NCBI GenBank assembly: GCA_030149365.1
Contig: JASBRP010000026.1
Location: forward strand, 156,832 to 220,831
From: Solimonas sp.
Lineage (GTDB): Bacteria; Pseudomonadota; Gammaproteobacteria; Nevskiales; Nevskiaceae
Length of the DNA: 64,000 nt
Reading direction: 5' to 3'
The notes under the pieces: model-generated
The model's database searches: none
Seen by the model: the letters and a program-made list of their open reading frames with translations, nothing else
What the model was told of the DNA's origin: nothing
In this document: positions 8,834-18,375 of the stretch, in pieces
Numbering within the stretch: position 1 is the first letter of the stretch
Layout: each line of letters begins with the position of its first letter
Position numbers and translations under genes: made by a program

Positions 8834-9463
8834 TCAGCCACCGGCACGGCCCCAGCCACGCCGGCGCTCGCCCTCGGAGCGTCCGGGGGCGTTCGCCTGG
8901 GGCCGCTCGATCCTCGGCGGCGGCGCTGATTGCACCGGAGGGCGGGAGGGGCGTGACGGAGCCACATCCGGCCGCTGGGCTCCCCAAAGGCCGGGTTTGC
9001 GGTCAGGGCGCTCCGGACGGCCCGGATTCTCCGGGCGCTCGGGGCGCGAAGGCGGCTGGACCTGCGGGGGCGGATTGGGGCGGGTGCTGCCCCAGAGTCC
9101 GGTCGTCGGGCGATCCGGACGGTCCGGGCGGTCGCCCCGGGGCGGCCTGGGGCTGCCGTGGTCATGGCTGTCGTGATCGTTGTGCCCGTGGTCATGGCCC
9201 CGATCCGGCGGCCGGCTGGGGCGCACCCCGTAAGCGGGCGGGCGGTAGTAGCCATACCCGGGGCGGTAGTAATAATCCGGGGCCGGTCGGTATGAGTAGT
9301 AGTACACGTCCGGGCCGTAGTAGGCCGGAGGGTAGGGATCGTAGCTGGAGTAGCTGTCGTAGCCGTATACCCGGCCGACGTCCTGCGGATAGTACGGACC
9401 CGTGGCGACGCAGCCCGCGAGCATCAGGCTCGGCAGGACAAGGACGGCAGGGAACAGGCGCAT
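8834..9463 (-). CDS. Tyrosine/proline-rich lipoprotein of unknown function
   Basis: A 209-residue protein with a lipoprotein signal (lipobox LAGC, Cys at about 17), then a Tyr-rich stretch (about 22-85, many YYY and PYP units), a His/Asp-rich patch (HDHGHNDHDSHDHG, about 104-117) and a long Pro/Arg-rich tail that repeats R-P-D/E-R-P and contains GLWG twice. Low complexity throughout, so probably disordered; the His/Asp patch could bind metal ions. No family recognised. The ATG at 9463 is fixed by the signal peptide. It lies between hisI and the pterin-synthase homologue, all on the minus strand. Confidence 0.65.
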   Translation of the reverse strand: MRLFPAVLVLPSLMLAGCVATGPYYPQDVGRVYGYDSYSSYDPYPPAYYGPDVYYYSYRPAPDYYYRPGYGYYRPPAYGVRPSRPPDRGHDHGHNDHDSHDHGSPRPPRGDRPDRPDRPTTGLWGSTRPNPPPQVQPPSRPERPENPGRPERPDRKPGLWGAQRPDVAPSRPSRPPVQSAPPPRIERPQANAPGRSEGERRRGWGRAGG

Positions 9464-9579
9464 GGTCGTTTCCGGTAGTGGACGCCGCCACTTTCGCTCG
9501 GCGGGCATTAATCCGGAATGAATGGAGGCGATCCTGCGTTTTGCCAGCCCGGGCCGACGGGCGGTCGGCGCGGAAACCA

Positions 9580-10422
9580 CTACCCGGCGCGGGCGATGGC
9601 GCCCTTCATCACGCCCTCGTAGGCGCGGACTTCCACCTGGCGGCCGGGGTGCTCGGCGTGGACGGTCCGGGCGATGTAGCGCGCCAGCTTCTCCACCGTG
9701 GTGTCGCCGTCCAGCAGCTCGCAGCGCTGCGCCGGCAGCTCCAGGGCAAAGTCGCCGTCCACCGAGGTGTACTCGAAGCGCACGCGCTCGGCGCTGTGCA
9801 GTACCACGTCTTCCTGGGTGCCCAGGTAGATGTCTTTCCAGCGCTTGGCCCAGGCCTGCTCCAGTGCCGCCTCGCGCCGGCCGTCCAGGCGGATCTCGAT
9901 GCGCGAGCGGTGGCCGTGGGCGATGCGCTGGCAGTGGCCGATATGCTTCTTCAGGCCGTGGGCGTAGTGGTAGTAGGCGCCGTCCACCACCTCATGCCGC
10001 AGGTGCAGGCGGACCTCCGCGACGTTGGCGGGCACGTGCTGCGCCACCAGGGGTTGCAGGTGCGCGGTCAGGCTTTCGGTGGTGATGGTGGGGGCATCCA
10101 CCACGCAGATGGCATCCGCGGGGGACCGGTGCTCGATGGGGCCGTCGGCCGGGCCGCTGAAATGCAGCTCGCTGCCCTGGCTGTTGTGCTGCAGCCTGAG
10201 GCCGGCATGGCGGTGGGGCACCAGCAGCTGGTGGTCGCCGATGCCGTCCAGCACCTTCTTCAGGCGCTTCTTGACCTCGCCGAAGTCCAGCACCATGGAT
10301 TGCCGGTCCAGGTCCCCGGCCAGTTCCACGTCCACGATCCAGCTTTCGCCCACCAGGCCGCGTTGGGGGTCCAGGAAGGCGCAGTCCAGGACGGTCAGTT
10401 GCTCTACGAACAGGCGGATCAT
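9580..10422 (-). CDS. Two-domain 6-pyruvoyl/6-carboxytetrahydropterin synthase homologue
   Basis: A 280-residue protein made of two tandem tunnelling-fold domains, roughly twice the usual QueD length of about 120. The second domain (about 130-280) keeps the zinc-site element AHGHRSRIEI, and SVDGDFALELPAQRCELLDGDTTVE corresponds to the C-terminal half. In the first domain the equivalent position reads G-E-S-W with no HGH, so it probably lost zinc and is structural or substrate-binding. Members of this family make 6-carboxytetrahydropterin for queuosine/7-deazaguanine synthesis, but no other que gene is nearby, so the substrate is uncertain. It is divergent from gltX. Confidence 0.75.
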   Translation of the reverse strand: MIRLFVEQLTVLDCAFLDPQRGLVGESWIVDVELAGDLDRQSMVLDFGEVKKRLKKVLDGIGDHQLLVPHRHAGLRLQHNSQGSELHFSGPADGPIEHRSPADAICVVDAPTITTESLTAHLQPLVAQHVPANVAEVRLHLRHEVVDGAYYHYAHGLKKHIGHCQRIAHGHRSRIEIRLDGRREAALEQAWAKRWKDIYLGTQEDVVLHSAERVRFEYTSVDGDFALELPAQRCELLDGDTTVEKLARYIARTVHAEHPGRQVEVRAYEGVMKGAIARAG

Positions 10423-10456
10423 CCCCGTATTGTAATCGGTCGCTGGCGGTTCTTCC

Positions 10457-10465
10457 TGCTAAAAT
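10457..10465 (+). promoter_or_regulatory. Extended -10 promoter of gltX
   Basis: TG-C-TAAAAT, an extended -10 element, predicts a start near 10472 and a leader of about 33 nt. No good -35 box is visible at normal spacing, as is usual for extended -10 promoters. Confidence 0.5.
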
Positions 10466-10504
10466 CCTGATTTCGCCCGAAGAATCACTGCAAAAGCCCT
10501 CATC

Positions 10505-11920
10505 ATGGCCGTCACCCGCTTTGCTCCCAGCCCCACCGGCTACCTCCACATCGGCGGCGCCCGTACCGCGCTGTTTTCCTACCTGTATGCCAAGCGCTTT
10601 GGCGGCAAGTTCCTGCTGCGCATCGAGGATACCGACCGCGAGCGCTCCACCCAGGAAGCGGTGGACGCGATCTTCGAGGGCATGGCCTGGCTGGGGCTGA
10701 AGTCCGACTTCGCCGAGATCTACCAGACCCAGCGTTTCGACCGCTACGCCGAGGTGGTGAAGCAGATGCTGGCCGCCGGCACGGCCTACCACTGCTATGC
10801 CAGCAAGGAGGAGCTGGACCAGATGCGTGCCGAGCAGATGGCGCGCAAGGAAAAGCCGCGCTATGACGGCCGCTGGCGCCCGGAGCGCGACAAGGTCCTG
10901 CCGACCCCGCCGGAAGGCGTGCAGCCGGTGGTGCGTTTCCGCAATCCGTCCGATGGGCAGGTGGTGCTGAAGGACCTGATCAAGGGCGAGATCGTGTTCG
11001 ACAACAAGGAACTCGACGATCTCATTATCGCCCGCGCCGACGGCGTGCCCACCTACAACTTCTGCGTGGTGGTGGACGACTGGGACATGGGCATCACCCA
11101 CGTCATCCGCGGCGACGACCACGTCAACAACACCCCGCGCCAGATCAACATCCTGAAGGCTCTCGGCACCACGCCGCCGGAGTACGCGCACGTCTCGATG
11201 ATCCTGGGCGCCGACGGCGCCAAGCTGTCCAAGCGCCACGGTGCGCTGTCGGTCACCGAGTACCGCGCCATGGGCTTCATGCCCGAGGCGCTGCTGAACT
11301 ACCTCGTGCGCCTGGGTTGGAGCCATGGCGACCAGGAGCTGTTCACTCGCCAGGAGATGATCGAGAAATTCGACTTCGACCATGTCTCCGCCTCACCGGC
11401 GCGCTTCGACATGGAGAAAGCCTACTGGGTCAACCACCAGTACCTGAAGATCACCGACCCGGCCGTGGTCGCCACCGAGTTCGACTGGCACCTGCGCCGT
11501 ATCGGCGTGGACCCGGCCAACGGCCCCGCGCTGGAGCCGGTGATCGAGCAGCAGCGCGAGCGCTGCCGCACCCTGGTGGAGATGGCGGAGAAGTCGAAGT
11601 TCTTCTACGCCGATCTGGACGGCTACAACGACAAGGACGCCGCCAAGCATCTCACCGCCGAGGGCGCCGCCCTGTTGACCGATCTGGCCGCCGCGCTGGA
11701 AGCGCTGCCGGAGTGGACCGCGCCGGCCCTGCACGTGGCCGTCAACGGTTTCGCAGAGGGCCGCGGACTGGGCCTGGGCAAGGTGGCGCAGCCGATCCGC
11801 GTCGCCGTGGTCGGCATGGCGATCTCGCCGCCGATCGACCAGACCCTGTTCCTGCTGGGACGTGACCGAACGCTCGCGCGGCTCAAGGCCGCCGTCGCGT
11901 ACGTCCAGAACAAGTCGTAA
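10505..11920 (+). CDS. gltX: Glutamyl-tRNA synthetase
   Basis: Charges tRNA-Glu with glutamate. The 471 residues carry the class I signatures [15 protein letters not shown] (HIGH motif, residues 6-20) and KLSKRHG (KMSKS motif, about 239-245), with the expected C-terminal anticodon-binding helices. Length is typical of bacterial GltX. The ATG at 10505 follows a short leader. It is followed 20 bp later by thrS in the same direction. A tRNA-Glu gene lies 45 kb away in the same window. Confidence 0.97.
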   Translation: MAVTRFAPSPTGYLHIGGARTALFSYLYAKRFGGKFLLRIEDTDRERSTQEAVDAIFEGMAWLGLKSDFAEIYQTQRFDRYAEVVKQMLAAGTAYHCYASKEELDQMRAEQMARKEKPRYDGRWRPERDKVLPTPPEGVQPVVRFRNPSDGQVVLKDLIKGEIVFDNKELDDLIIARADGVPTYNFCVVVDDWDMGITHVIRGDDHVNNTPRQINILKALGTTPPEYAHVSMILGADGAKLSKRHGALSVTEYRAMGFMPEALLNYLVRLGWSHGDQELFTRQEMIEKFDFDHVSASPARFDMEKAYWVNHQYLKITDPAVVATEFDWHLRRIGVDPANGPALEPVIEQQRERCRTLVEMAEKSKFFYADLDGYNDKDAAKHLTAEGAALLTDLAAALEALPEWTAPALHVAVNGFAEGRGLGLGKVAQPIRVAVVGMAISPPIDQTLFLLGRDRTLARLKAAVAYVQNKS

Positions 11921-11940
11921 ACCACTTTCGGCAGGAACAC

Positions 11941-13842
11941 ATGGCAATCGAAATCACCTTTCCGGACGGCAACAAGAAGTCGTTCGATGCACCCATCAGC
12001 GGTCTGGCGATCGCGCAGGGCATCTCGCCGGGCCTGGCCAAGAAGGCAGCCCTGGTTACCGTCAACGGCGAGCTCTGGGACCTGACCCGCCCCATCGACC
12101 GCGACGCCAGCATCAGCATCATCACCCGCGACAAGCCGGAGGCCCTGGAGGTCATCCGCCATGACGCGGCGCACGTGCTGGCGCAGGCGGTGCAGGAGCT
12201 GTTTCCCGGCACCCAGATCACCTTCGGCCCTGCCACCGAGGTCGGCTTCTACTACGACTTCGCCCGCGAGCAGGCCTTCAGCGAATCCGACCTCGAGCAG
12301 ATCGAGGCGAAGATGCGCGAGATCGTGAAGCGCGATCTGCCGATCACCCGCGAGGTCTGGGACCACGACGCGGCGGTGAAGCACTTCGAGGCCGCCGGCG
12401 AGACCTTCAAGGCCGAGTGGATCCGCGAGGGCATCGCGGCCGACGAAGAGCTGACCATCTACCGCCAGGGCGACAAGTGGCTGGACATGTGCCTGGGCCC
12501 GCACCTGCCGTCCACCGGCAAGCTCGGCAACGCCTTCAAGCTGATCCGCGTCGGCGGCGTCTACTGGCGCGGTGATGCCAACAACGCGCAGCTGCAGCGC
12601 ATCTACGGCGTGGCTTTTGCCACCGAGGATGAGCTCAAGGCTTACCTGAAGCAGGTGGAAGAGGCCGAGAAGCGCGATCACCGCAAGCTGGCCCGCCAGC
12701 TCGATCTCTTCCACCAGCAGGAAGAAGCGCCGGGCATGGTGTTCTGGCACCCCAAGGGCTGGGCCATCTGGCAGGCCGTGGAGCAGTACGTGCGCGGTGT
12801 ATACCGCAAGGCCGGTTACCAGGAAGTGCGCGGCCCGCAGATCCTGGACGTGAGCCTCTGGAAGAAGTCCGGTCACTGGGACAACTACCAGGACAACATG
12901 TTCTTCACCATGAGCGAGAAGCGCGAGTACGCGATCAAGCCAATGAACTGCCCGGGCCACGTGCAGATCTACAACGCTGGCCTGCATTCCTACCGCGACC
13001 TGCCGATCCGCTACGCCGAGTTCGGCGGCTGCCATCGCAACGAGCCTTCGGGCGCGCTGCACGGCATCATGCGCGTGCGCGCCTTCACCCAGGACGACGG
13101 CCACATCTTCTGCACCGAGGACCAGGTGGAGGCCGAGGTCACCGCCTTCCACCAGCAGGCGATGGGTGTCTACGCCGACTTCGGCTTCACCGATCTCGCC
13201 GTGAAGCTGGCGCTGCGCCCCGAGAAGCGCCTGGGTACCGAAGAGGCCTGGGACCGCGCCGAGGACGCCCTGCGCGCCGCGTTGCGCGCCGCCGGCGTGG
13301 AATGGACTGAGCTGCCGGGCGAGGGCGCCTTCTACGGCCCCAAGATCGAGTACCACCTGAAGGATTCGATCGGCCGTTCCTGGCAGGTCGGCACCATCCA
13401 GTACGACCCGATGATGCCGGAGCGCCTCGATGCCTCGTACATCGACGAGAACTCGCAGCGCCGTCGCCCGATCATGCTTCATCGCGCCATCGTCGGTTCC
13501 ATGGAGCGCTTCATCGGTATCCTGATCGAGCACCACGCCGGCGCGCTGCCGCTGTGGCTGTCGCCGGTGCAGGCCGTGGTGGCGCCCATTGTCTCGGACG
13601 CCGACGGCTATGCCAGCGAGGTCTGCGAGGCGCTGAAGGATGCGGGCCTGCGCGCGCAGACCGACCTGCGCAACGAGAAGATCAACTACAAGATCCGCGA
13701 GCACGCCACGCAGAAGATTCCGGTGATCGTCGTCGTCGGCCGCAAGGAGGCCGAGGAGCGCACGGTCACCCTGCGATTCCGCGGCGAGGAGCGGCAGGAG
13801 ACGCTGCCGCTGGCGGACGCGATTGCGCGCCTGAAGGCTTGA
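11941..13842 (+). CDS. thrS: Threonyl-tRNA synthetase
   Basis: Charges tRNA-Thr and edits mischarged serine. The 633 residues show the full four-part layout: TGS domain (about 1-60), N2 editing domain with [10 protein letters not shown], the class II catalytic core with [10 protein letters not shown] and the zinc ligands, and a C-terminal anticodon-binding domain. An SD-like GGCAGG precedes the ATG. In most gammaproteobacteria thrS is followed by infC-rpmI-rplT; here it is paired with gltX upstream and an M23 peptidase downstream, and no infC is present. Confidence 0.97.
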   Translation: MAIEITFPDGNKKSFDAPISGLAIAQGISPGLAKKAALVTVNGELWDLTRPIDRDASISIITRDKPEALEVIRHDAAHVLAQAVQELFPGTQITFGPATEVGFYYDFAREQAFSESDLEQIEAKMREIVKRDLPITREVWDHDAAVKHFEAAGETFKAEWIREGIAADEELTIYRQGDKWLDMCLGPHLPSTGKLGNAFKLIRVGGVYWRGDANNAQLQRIYGVAFATEDELKAYLKQVEEAEKRDHRKLARQLDLFHQQEEAPGMVFWHPKGWAIWQAVEQYVRGVYRKAGYQEVRGPQILDVSLWKKSGHWDNYQDNMFFTMSEKREYAIKPMNCPGHVQIYNAGLHSYRDLPIRYAEFGGCHRNEPSGALHGIMRVRAFTQDDGHIFCTEDQVEAEVTAFHQQAMGVYADFGFTDLAVKLALRPEKRLGTEEAWDRAEDALRAALRAAGVEWTELPGEGAFYGPKIEYHLKDSIGRSWQVGTIQYDPMMPERLDASYIDENSQRRRPIMLHRAIVGSMERFIGILIEHHAGALPLWLSPVQAVVAPIVSDADGYASEVCEALKDAGLRAQTDLRNEKINYKIREHATQKIPVIVVVGRKEAEERTVTLRFRGEERQETLPLADAIARLKA

Positions 13843-14741
13843 TGGGCGACTCTCGGTCGTCATGCCGGCGGCTACCGGCATCTAGTCCCTCAAGGAGCCT
13901 CCTGGGCTGGTTGCGTGACTGGACCCCGGCTTTCGCCGGGGTGACGATGGGTTTGCTCCTGGCTTCTCCCGCCGCCGCACTGGAACTGAAGGGTTCCTGG
14001 CAGCAGGGCAGCCTGGTGACCGGCCAGGCGGAGCCCGGCACGCTGGTCTGGTTCAAGGATCGCGCCCTGCGGGTGTCCCCGCAGGGCGATTTCGTTTTCG
14101 GCCTGGATCGCGACGAGCCGGCCGAGGTCGAGCTGCGCTGGCAGGGCAGCAGCGGCAGTGCCCCACAGGTCCGCCGTTACGCCGTGGCGCCGCGCCCCTG
14201 GAGCATCCAGCGCATCGACGGCCTGCCGCAGGACAAGGTGGAGCCTCCGGCGGCCGTGACGGCGCGCATCGAGCGCGAGCAGGCCCTGCTCAATGCCGCG
14301 CGTGACCGCGATACACCGGGGCAGGGCTGGCGCCAGCGCTTCGCCTGGGCCGCCACCGGACGCATCTCCGGTGTCTTCGGCAACCAGCGCATCCTCAACG
14401 GCATTCCCAAGCAACCGCATTACGGCGTCGATGTCGCCGTGCCGGTAGGCACGCCGATCCGTGCGCCGGCCGATGGCATCGTCAGCCTGGCGGAGCCCGA
14501 TCTCTATTTCACCGGCGGCACGCTGATGATCGACCATGGCCATGGGGTGCATTCGATCATGGTGCACCTGTCGGCGCTAAAGATTGGTGTAGGCGAGCCG
14601 GTGAAGCAGGGCGAGATCGTGGCGCTGTCCGGCAAGACCGGCCGCGCCACCGGGCCGCATCTGCACTGGGGCATCGGCTGGTTCCGCTCGCGCGTGGACC
14701 CGCAGACGCTGCTGCCACCGATGCCTGTGCAGCAACGCTAG
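13842..14741 (+). CDS. M23 family metallopeptidase, N-terminus encoded by a repeat
   Basis: Exported LytM/lysostaphin-type zinc endopeptidase expected to act on peptidoglycan. The C-terminal domain (about 180-290) has the metal ligands in HYGVDVAVPVG (HxxxD) and HLHWG, plus the intermediate GHG. The upstream part is a beta-rich domain with RYAVAPRPW. The ATG at 13842 overlaps the thrS stop by one base, but the first 34 codons are mostly a REP-like repeat (TPAFAGVT). An in-frame ATG at 13947 would give MGLLLASPAAALE, a signal peptide lacking a charged start. The longer form provides arginines before the hydrophobic stretch, so I favour it. Confidence 0.82.
   Translation: MGDSRSSCRRLPASSPSRSLLGWLRDWTPAFAGVTMGLLLASPAAALELKGSWQQGSLVTGQAEPGTLVWFKDRALRVSPQGDFVFGLDRDEPAEVELRWQGSSGSAPQVRRYAVAPRPWSIQRIDGLPQDKVEPPAAVTARIEREQALLNAARDRDTPGQGWRQRFAWAATGRISGVFGNQRILNGIPKQPHYGVDVAVPVGTPIRAPADGIVSLAEPDLYFTGGTLMIDHGHGVHSIMVHLSALKIGVGEPVKQGEIVALSGKTGRATGPHLHWGIGWFRSRVDPQTLLPPMPVQQR
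13857..13945. repeat. Bipartite REP-like repeat inside the M23 peptidase gene
   Basis: Two hairpins about 42 bp apart: ATGCCGG / CCGGCAT (13862-13881) and CCCCGGC / GCCGGGG (13924-13941) within TGGACCCCGGCTTTCGCCGG, a motif common as an intergenic repeat in proteobacteria. Here it is read through as coding sequence at the 5' end of the peptidase gene. Confidence 0.7.
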
Positions 14742-15167
14742 CAACCGCTGGCGAGGTTTGTTCGCACTTAAGCCCGAGCTTGTCCAAGGATCGAAGCAGC
14801 TGCCAGCCAGATGTGCCCGTCCGTCGCATCTATTCTTCGAAAGGCTCACCCTGAAGCTGCACTAGCACCCAGTGACCACCAAGCAGCATCCCGGGGTTCG
14901 GGCAGCGCCGTGGTGGGTACCTAGGATCGCTTTGGCTGCACTCCCCAATGCGGCGCAGGATGCCTAAACACTGCATGGACAATCTTACGTCAAGGATCGG
15001 CTGAAGCTGCTGGACTGGGGCGACGGTGCGGCTTCGAGGCAGTACGTAAGCCAAGCTATTGATTCTTAAGAAAGCCGCCGGAAGATTCCGGCATCTTTCT
15101 TCCTCCGTTGACCAGCAGAGGAGTGCGGAATGCAGGAAGCCGGGCAGAAATCACGACCATAGTATTA
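14742..15167. other. Gene-free stretch before the iron locus
   Basis: About 430 bp without a convincing gene. A 74-codon minus-strand frame (14830-15054) has no recognisable homology or ribosome site and I do not accept it. The stretch looks less GC-rich than its neighbours and may be a decayed remnant. It ends in the hairpin at 15068-15101 and then the Fur-box-like site. Confidence 0.5.
15068..15101. terminator. Hairpin upstream of the TonB receptor
   Basis: Outer arms AAGAAAG / CTTTCTT enclose inner arms GCCGGAA / TTCCGGC. The symmetric A-rich and T-rich arms could terminate transcription from either side. Confidence 0.45.
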
Positions 15168-15190
15168 ATAAAAATGATTCTCATGTAGAA
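15168..15190 (+). promoter_or_regulatory. Fur box-like operator
   Basis: Within AAAAATGATTCTCATGTAG lies the palindrome ATGA-TTC-TCAT (15174-15184), which matches the core of known Fur sites (AATGAGAATCATT-like). It sits about 125 bp before the receptor start in an A/T-rich patch that could hold the promoter. Iron repression of the downstream locus is therefore expected. Confidence 0.7.
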
Positions 15191-15311
15191 TTAAACACGA
15201 TCGCAGAACCGGTATTCATCCTGGCTGCGCATACATAGGGCGGTTGACGGCGAAAGCTGTCGGGAGAGGGACCGCCCGTACATCAGAGAGTCCTTCTTGG
15301 GAGTGTTTCAG

Positions 15312-17627
15312 ATGAAATTCAGTATGACGCCCGTCGCGGCCGCAATGACCGCGATGTTTGCCGTTCCGTCCATCGCTTTTGCCCAGGACGCCGCTCCGGC
15401 GGCCCCCGTAGCGGAAACTGCGCCGGCTGCCGCGCCCGCAGAAAAGGCCGTGCAACTGCCGGCCGTGAAGGTAGTTGACAAGGCTGCCAACGAATACAAG
15501 CCGGAGAAGCCGGCTTCGCCGAAGTACACCGAGCCGCTGCGCGATATCCCGCAGACCATCCAGGTCATCCCTGCCAAGGTCATCGAGGACCAGAACCAGC
15601 TGACGCTGCGTGACATGCTCGGCAACGTGCCGGGCATCACCTTCGGTGCCGCCGAAGGCGGCAACGGTTTCGGCGACAACATCACGCTGCGCGGCGCGCG
15701 CGTGGATGGCGACATCTTCGTCGACGGCATTCGCGACGGCGCTCAGACGGCCCGAGTCGATCCGTTCAACCTGGAGCAGTTGGAAGTGGCCAAGGGCGCC
15801 AGCTCGGTCTACTCCGGCGGCGGCGCCGTGTCCGGCACCATCAACATGGTGTCCAAGACCGCCAAGGCCGACGAGTTCACCAAGGCTACCCTGGGCCTGG
15901 GCACCGACAGCTACTTCCGCGCCACGGTCGACGGCAACCAGAAGATCAACGACACCACGGCCCTGCGCCTTAACGTGATGTCGCACGAGAGCGACTCGCC
16001 GGGCCGTGACGAGGTGTCGTCCGAGCGCTGGGGCGTCGCCGGTTCGCTGGCCTTCGGCCTCGGCACCGCCACCCGCACCACGCTGAACGTGGTCCACCAG
16101 GACAACGAGCGTATCCCGGACCGCGGCCTCCCGTGGCGGCGTGTCAACGGCAACCAAGGCCAGCCGGCACCGGTCGATCGCAGCACCTACTTCGGCTGGA
16201 GCAACCTGGATTTCGAAGAGGCGACCGTCGATGCCATCACGGCCACCTTCGAGCGCGACATCAAGGAGAACCTGACGCTGCGCAACGTCACCCGCCACGC
16301 TTCGACCGACAACGTCTCGTCGCTTGCGACGCTCAATGGCACGGTCTGCATCGGCGGCGTTCCGTTCAATGCGACCGGCACCTGCCCGACGCCTCCCGCC
16401 GGTTCGACCGATACGTTCACGATGACCAGCGGTCCGGGCAACAAGCGTGTCGACACGACGGACGTCACCGCCAACGTGACGGACCTGACTTGGAAGTTCA
16501 ATACCGGCGGTGTCGCCCACACCCTGGTGTCGGGTCTTGCGATCACCCGCGAGAATTTCGATCGAACCACTCAGGGTGCGCGCAATCCGGACGGCTCCTC
16601 TTTCGCATTCGCCACCCCCGCTGTCCGCGATTTGCACAATCCGAATACGGTCTTTGACAGTTCCTACGGTGCGTTCACTTACATGCCGACAGGCCAGAAC
16701 GCCAACGAGATCGACAACCAGGCGATCTATGTCTTCCACAACGCGACCCTCAATCCGCAGTGGGAAATCAATGCCGGTGTGCGTCATGAGCGTAATGAAG
16801 CGGTCTACGATAGCCAGACGTTCCCTCTGCCGGGTGCAACTCCGGCTGTCACTCGTAACAAGGCTTCGCATAATCTGACGTCCGGCCGCTTGGCGGTGAC
16901 CTTCAAGCCGGTCGAGGCAGGCAGCATCTACGTAGCTGTCGGCAACTCCTCTTCGCCGGCTTCTACCGCCGTCATCGCGAGCTGCAGCGCGGAAACCTGC
17001 AACGCCGATCCCGAGAAGACGATCAACTACGAAATTGGCGCCAAGTGGGAGGTCTTCGATGCCAAGATGCTTCTGACCGCCGCGCTGTTCCGCAATGACC
17101 GTACCAATACACGCGTGGCCAGCACCGATCCGCTGAACCCGATTCAGGTGCTTGACGGCAAGTCCCGCGTGGAAGGCCTCGAACTCGGCGCCAGTGGGCA
17201 GGTCACCAAGGAGTGGTCCGTCAGCGCCGGCTACGCGTTCCTCGACAGCGAAATCCTCAGCAGCATCGACAAGGATGCCCCTGGCCCCGATCTTCAGAAG
17301 GGCCAGAAGATCATCGGTACGCCGGAGCAGTCCGGCAGCCTGTGGACGACCTATGCACTGCCGATGGGGTTGGAACTGGGATACGGCCTGCGCTACGTCG
17401 GCGAATACAACGCCAACTTCGCCGATGCGACCAATCCGAGCACCGAGGTTCCCGACTACATCGTTCACAACGCGCTGATCGGTTACCGGGTCGACCGCAA
17501 CCTGCATCTGCGTCTGAACCTCAACAATCTGACCGACAAGGTGTACTGGACCTCGGTACGCCCGCAGGGTTGGGGGCACCCCGGCGAGGGCCGCTCTGCC
17601 GTCCTGACCGCCAGCTACAACTTCTGA
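15312..17627 (+). CDS. fiu: TonB-dependent catecholate siderophore receptor (Fiu/PiuA-like)
   Basis: Outer-membrane receptor for ferric catecholate siderophores, energised by TonB. The 771 residues begin with a signal peptide (cleavage near AFA-QDAAP), an Ala/Pro linker, a plug domain (about 75-190 with IPQTIQVIPAKVIEDQ and NITLRGARVDGDIFVDGIRD), then a 22-strand barrel ending in ASYNF with the C-terminal aromatic needed for BAM assembly. The partner piuC downstream is the hallmark of the Fiu/PiuA type. The ATG at 15312 is preceded by GGGAG; the earlier in-frame TTG at 15297 has nothing to support it. Preceded by a Fur box-like site. Confidence 0.9.
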   Translation: MKFSMTPVAAAMTAMFAVPSIAFAQDAAPAAPVAETAPAAAPAEKAVQLPAVKVVDKAANEYKPEKPASPKYTEPLRDIPQTIQVIPAKVIEDQNQLTLRDMLGNVPGITFGAAEGGNGFGDNITLRGARVDGDIFVDGIRDGAQTARVDPFNLEQLEVAKGASSVYSGGGAVSGTINMVSKTAKADEFTKATLGLGTDSYFRATVDGNQKINDTTALRLNVMSHESDSPGRDEVSSERWGVAGSLAFGLGTATRTTLNVVHQDNERIPDRGLPWRRVNGNQGQPAPVDRSTYFGWSNLDFEEATVDAITATFERDIKENLTLRNVTRHASTDNVSSLATLNGTVCIGGVPFNATGTCPTPPAGSTDTFTMTSGPGNKRVDTTDVTANVTDLTWKFNTGGVAHTLVSGLAITRENFDRTTQGARNPDGSSFAFATPAVRDLHNPNTVFDSSYGAFTYMPTGQNANEIDNQAIYVFHNATLNPQWEINAGVRHERNEAVYDSQTFPLPGATPAVTRNKASHNLTSGRLAVTFKPVEAGSIYVAVGNSSSPASTAVIASCSAETCNADPEKTINYEIGAKWEVFDAKMLLTAALFRNDRTNTRVASTDPLNPIQVLDGKSRVEGLELGASGQVTKEWSVSAGYAFLDSEILSSIDKDAPGPDLQKGQKIIGTPEQSGSLWTTYALPMGLELGYGLRYVGEYNANFADATNPSTEVPDYIVHNALIGYRVDRNLHLRLNLNNLTDKVYWTSVRPQGWGHPGEGRSAVLTASYNF

Positions 17628-17647
17628 TGAGAGAGGCCTGAGGCAAG

Positions 17648-17680
17648 CCCCGCCCGGTAATATGGGCGGGGTTTTGCTTT
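17648..17680 (+). terminator. Hairpin between receptor and piuC
   Basis: CCCCGCCC / GGGCGGGG stem with an 8-nt loop followed by TTTTGCTTTTT. It should terminate much of the receptor transcript and reduce expression of piuC and later genes relative to the receptor. Confidence 0.85.
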
Positions 17681-17693
17681 TTGAGAGAAAGTC

Positions 17694-18374
17694 ATGCTGC
17701 TGAAGATTCCGCAGGTCCTGACCGCTGAACAGGTCGCGCAATGTCGCGCGGCCCTGGACGCTGCCGACTGGGTGGATGGCCGGGTCACGGCCGGCTACCA
17801 GTCCGCCAAGGTCAAGAACAACGAGCAGCTGGCTGAGGATCACCCGGTCGCCCAGCAATGGGGCGACATCATTTCCCAGGCACTGGCGCGCCATATGTTG
17901 TTCCGCTCGGCGGCGCTGCCAGCCAAGATCTACCCGCCGCTGTTCAATCGTTACAGCGGTGGCGGCAATTTCGGGTTGCACGTGGACAACGCCGTGCGCG
18001 ATGTCCGTGGCTCCCGCCACCGGGTCCGCACCGATATCTCGGCGACCCTGTTCCTGTCCCAGCCGGAGGAGTACGACGGCGGGGAACTGGTGATCGAGGA
18101 CACCTATGGTGCACAGGCCATCAAGTTTGCGGCCGGCGACATGGTTCTCTATCCCGGCACCAGCCTGCATCGCGTCAACCCGGTGACCCGGGGAGCGCGT
18201 GTGGCGTCGTTCTTCTGGGTGCAGAGCCTGGTGCGCGAGGATGCCCAGCGCAGCCTGCTGTTCGACATGGATACGGCAATCCAGCGCCTCACTGTCAACG
18301 TACCGGACCATCCGTCCGTTGTTCAGTTGACCGGGGTGTATCACAACCTTCTCCGACGCTGGGTGGACGTCTGA
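17694..18374 (+). CDS. piuC: Fe2+-dependent dioxygenase PiuC (PKHD-type hydroxylase)
   Basis: A 226-residue 2-oxoglutarate/Fe(II) dioxygenase of the PKHD-type family that accompanies Fiu/PiuA receptors. The iron-binding facial triad can be placed as His and Asp in GLHVDNAV and the distal His in TSLHRVNPV, with the 2OG-binding Arg in GARVASFF. The N-terminus [10 protein letters not shown] and C-terminal NLLRRWVDV match the family. GAGAGAAA precedes the ATG. The exact substrate is not established in the family; modification of siderophore or receptor is the usual proposal. One base separates it from the next gene. Confidence 0.93.
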   Translation: MLLKIPQVLTAEQVAQCRAALDAADWVDGRVTAGYQSAKVKNNEQLAEDHPVAQQWGDIISQALARHMLFRSAALPAKIYPPLFNRYSGGGNFGLHVDNAVRDVRGSRHRVRTDISATLFLSQPEEYDGGELVIEDTYGAQAIKFAAGDMVLYPGTSLHRVNPVTRGARVASFFWVQSLVREDAQRSLLFDMDTAIQRLTVNVPDHPSVVQLTGVYHNLLRRWVDV

Positions 18375-18375
18375 C

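Noticed and set aside
14830..15054. 74-codon minus-strand frame in the gap before the iron locus
   Set aside because: No ribosome site, no recognised motif and mixed composition. Kept only as gene-free stretch.
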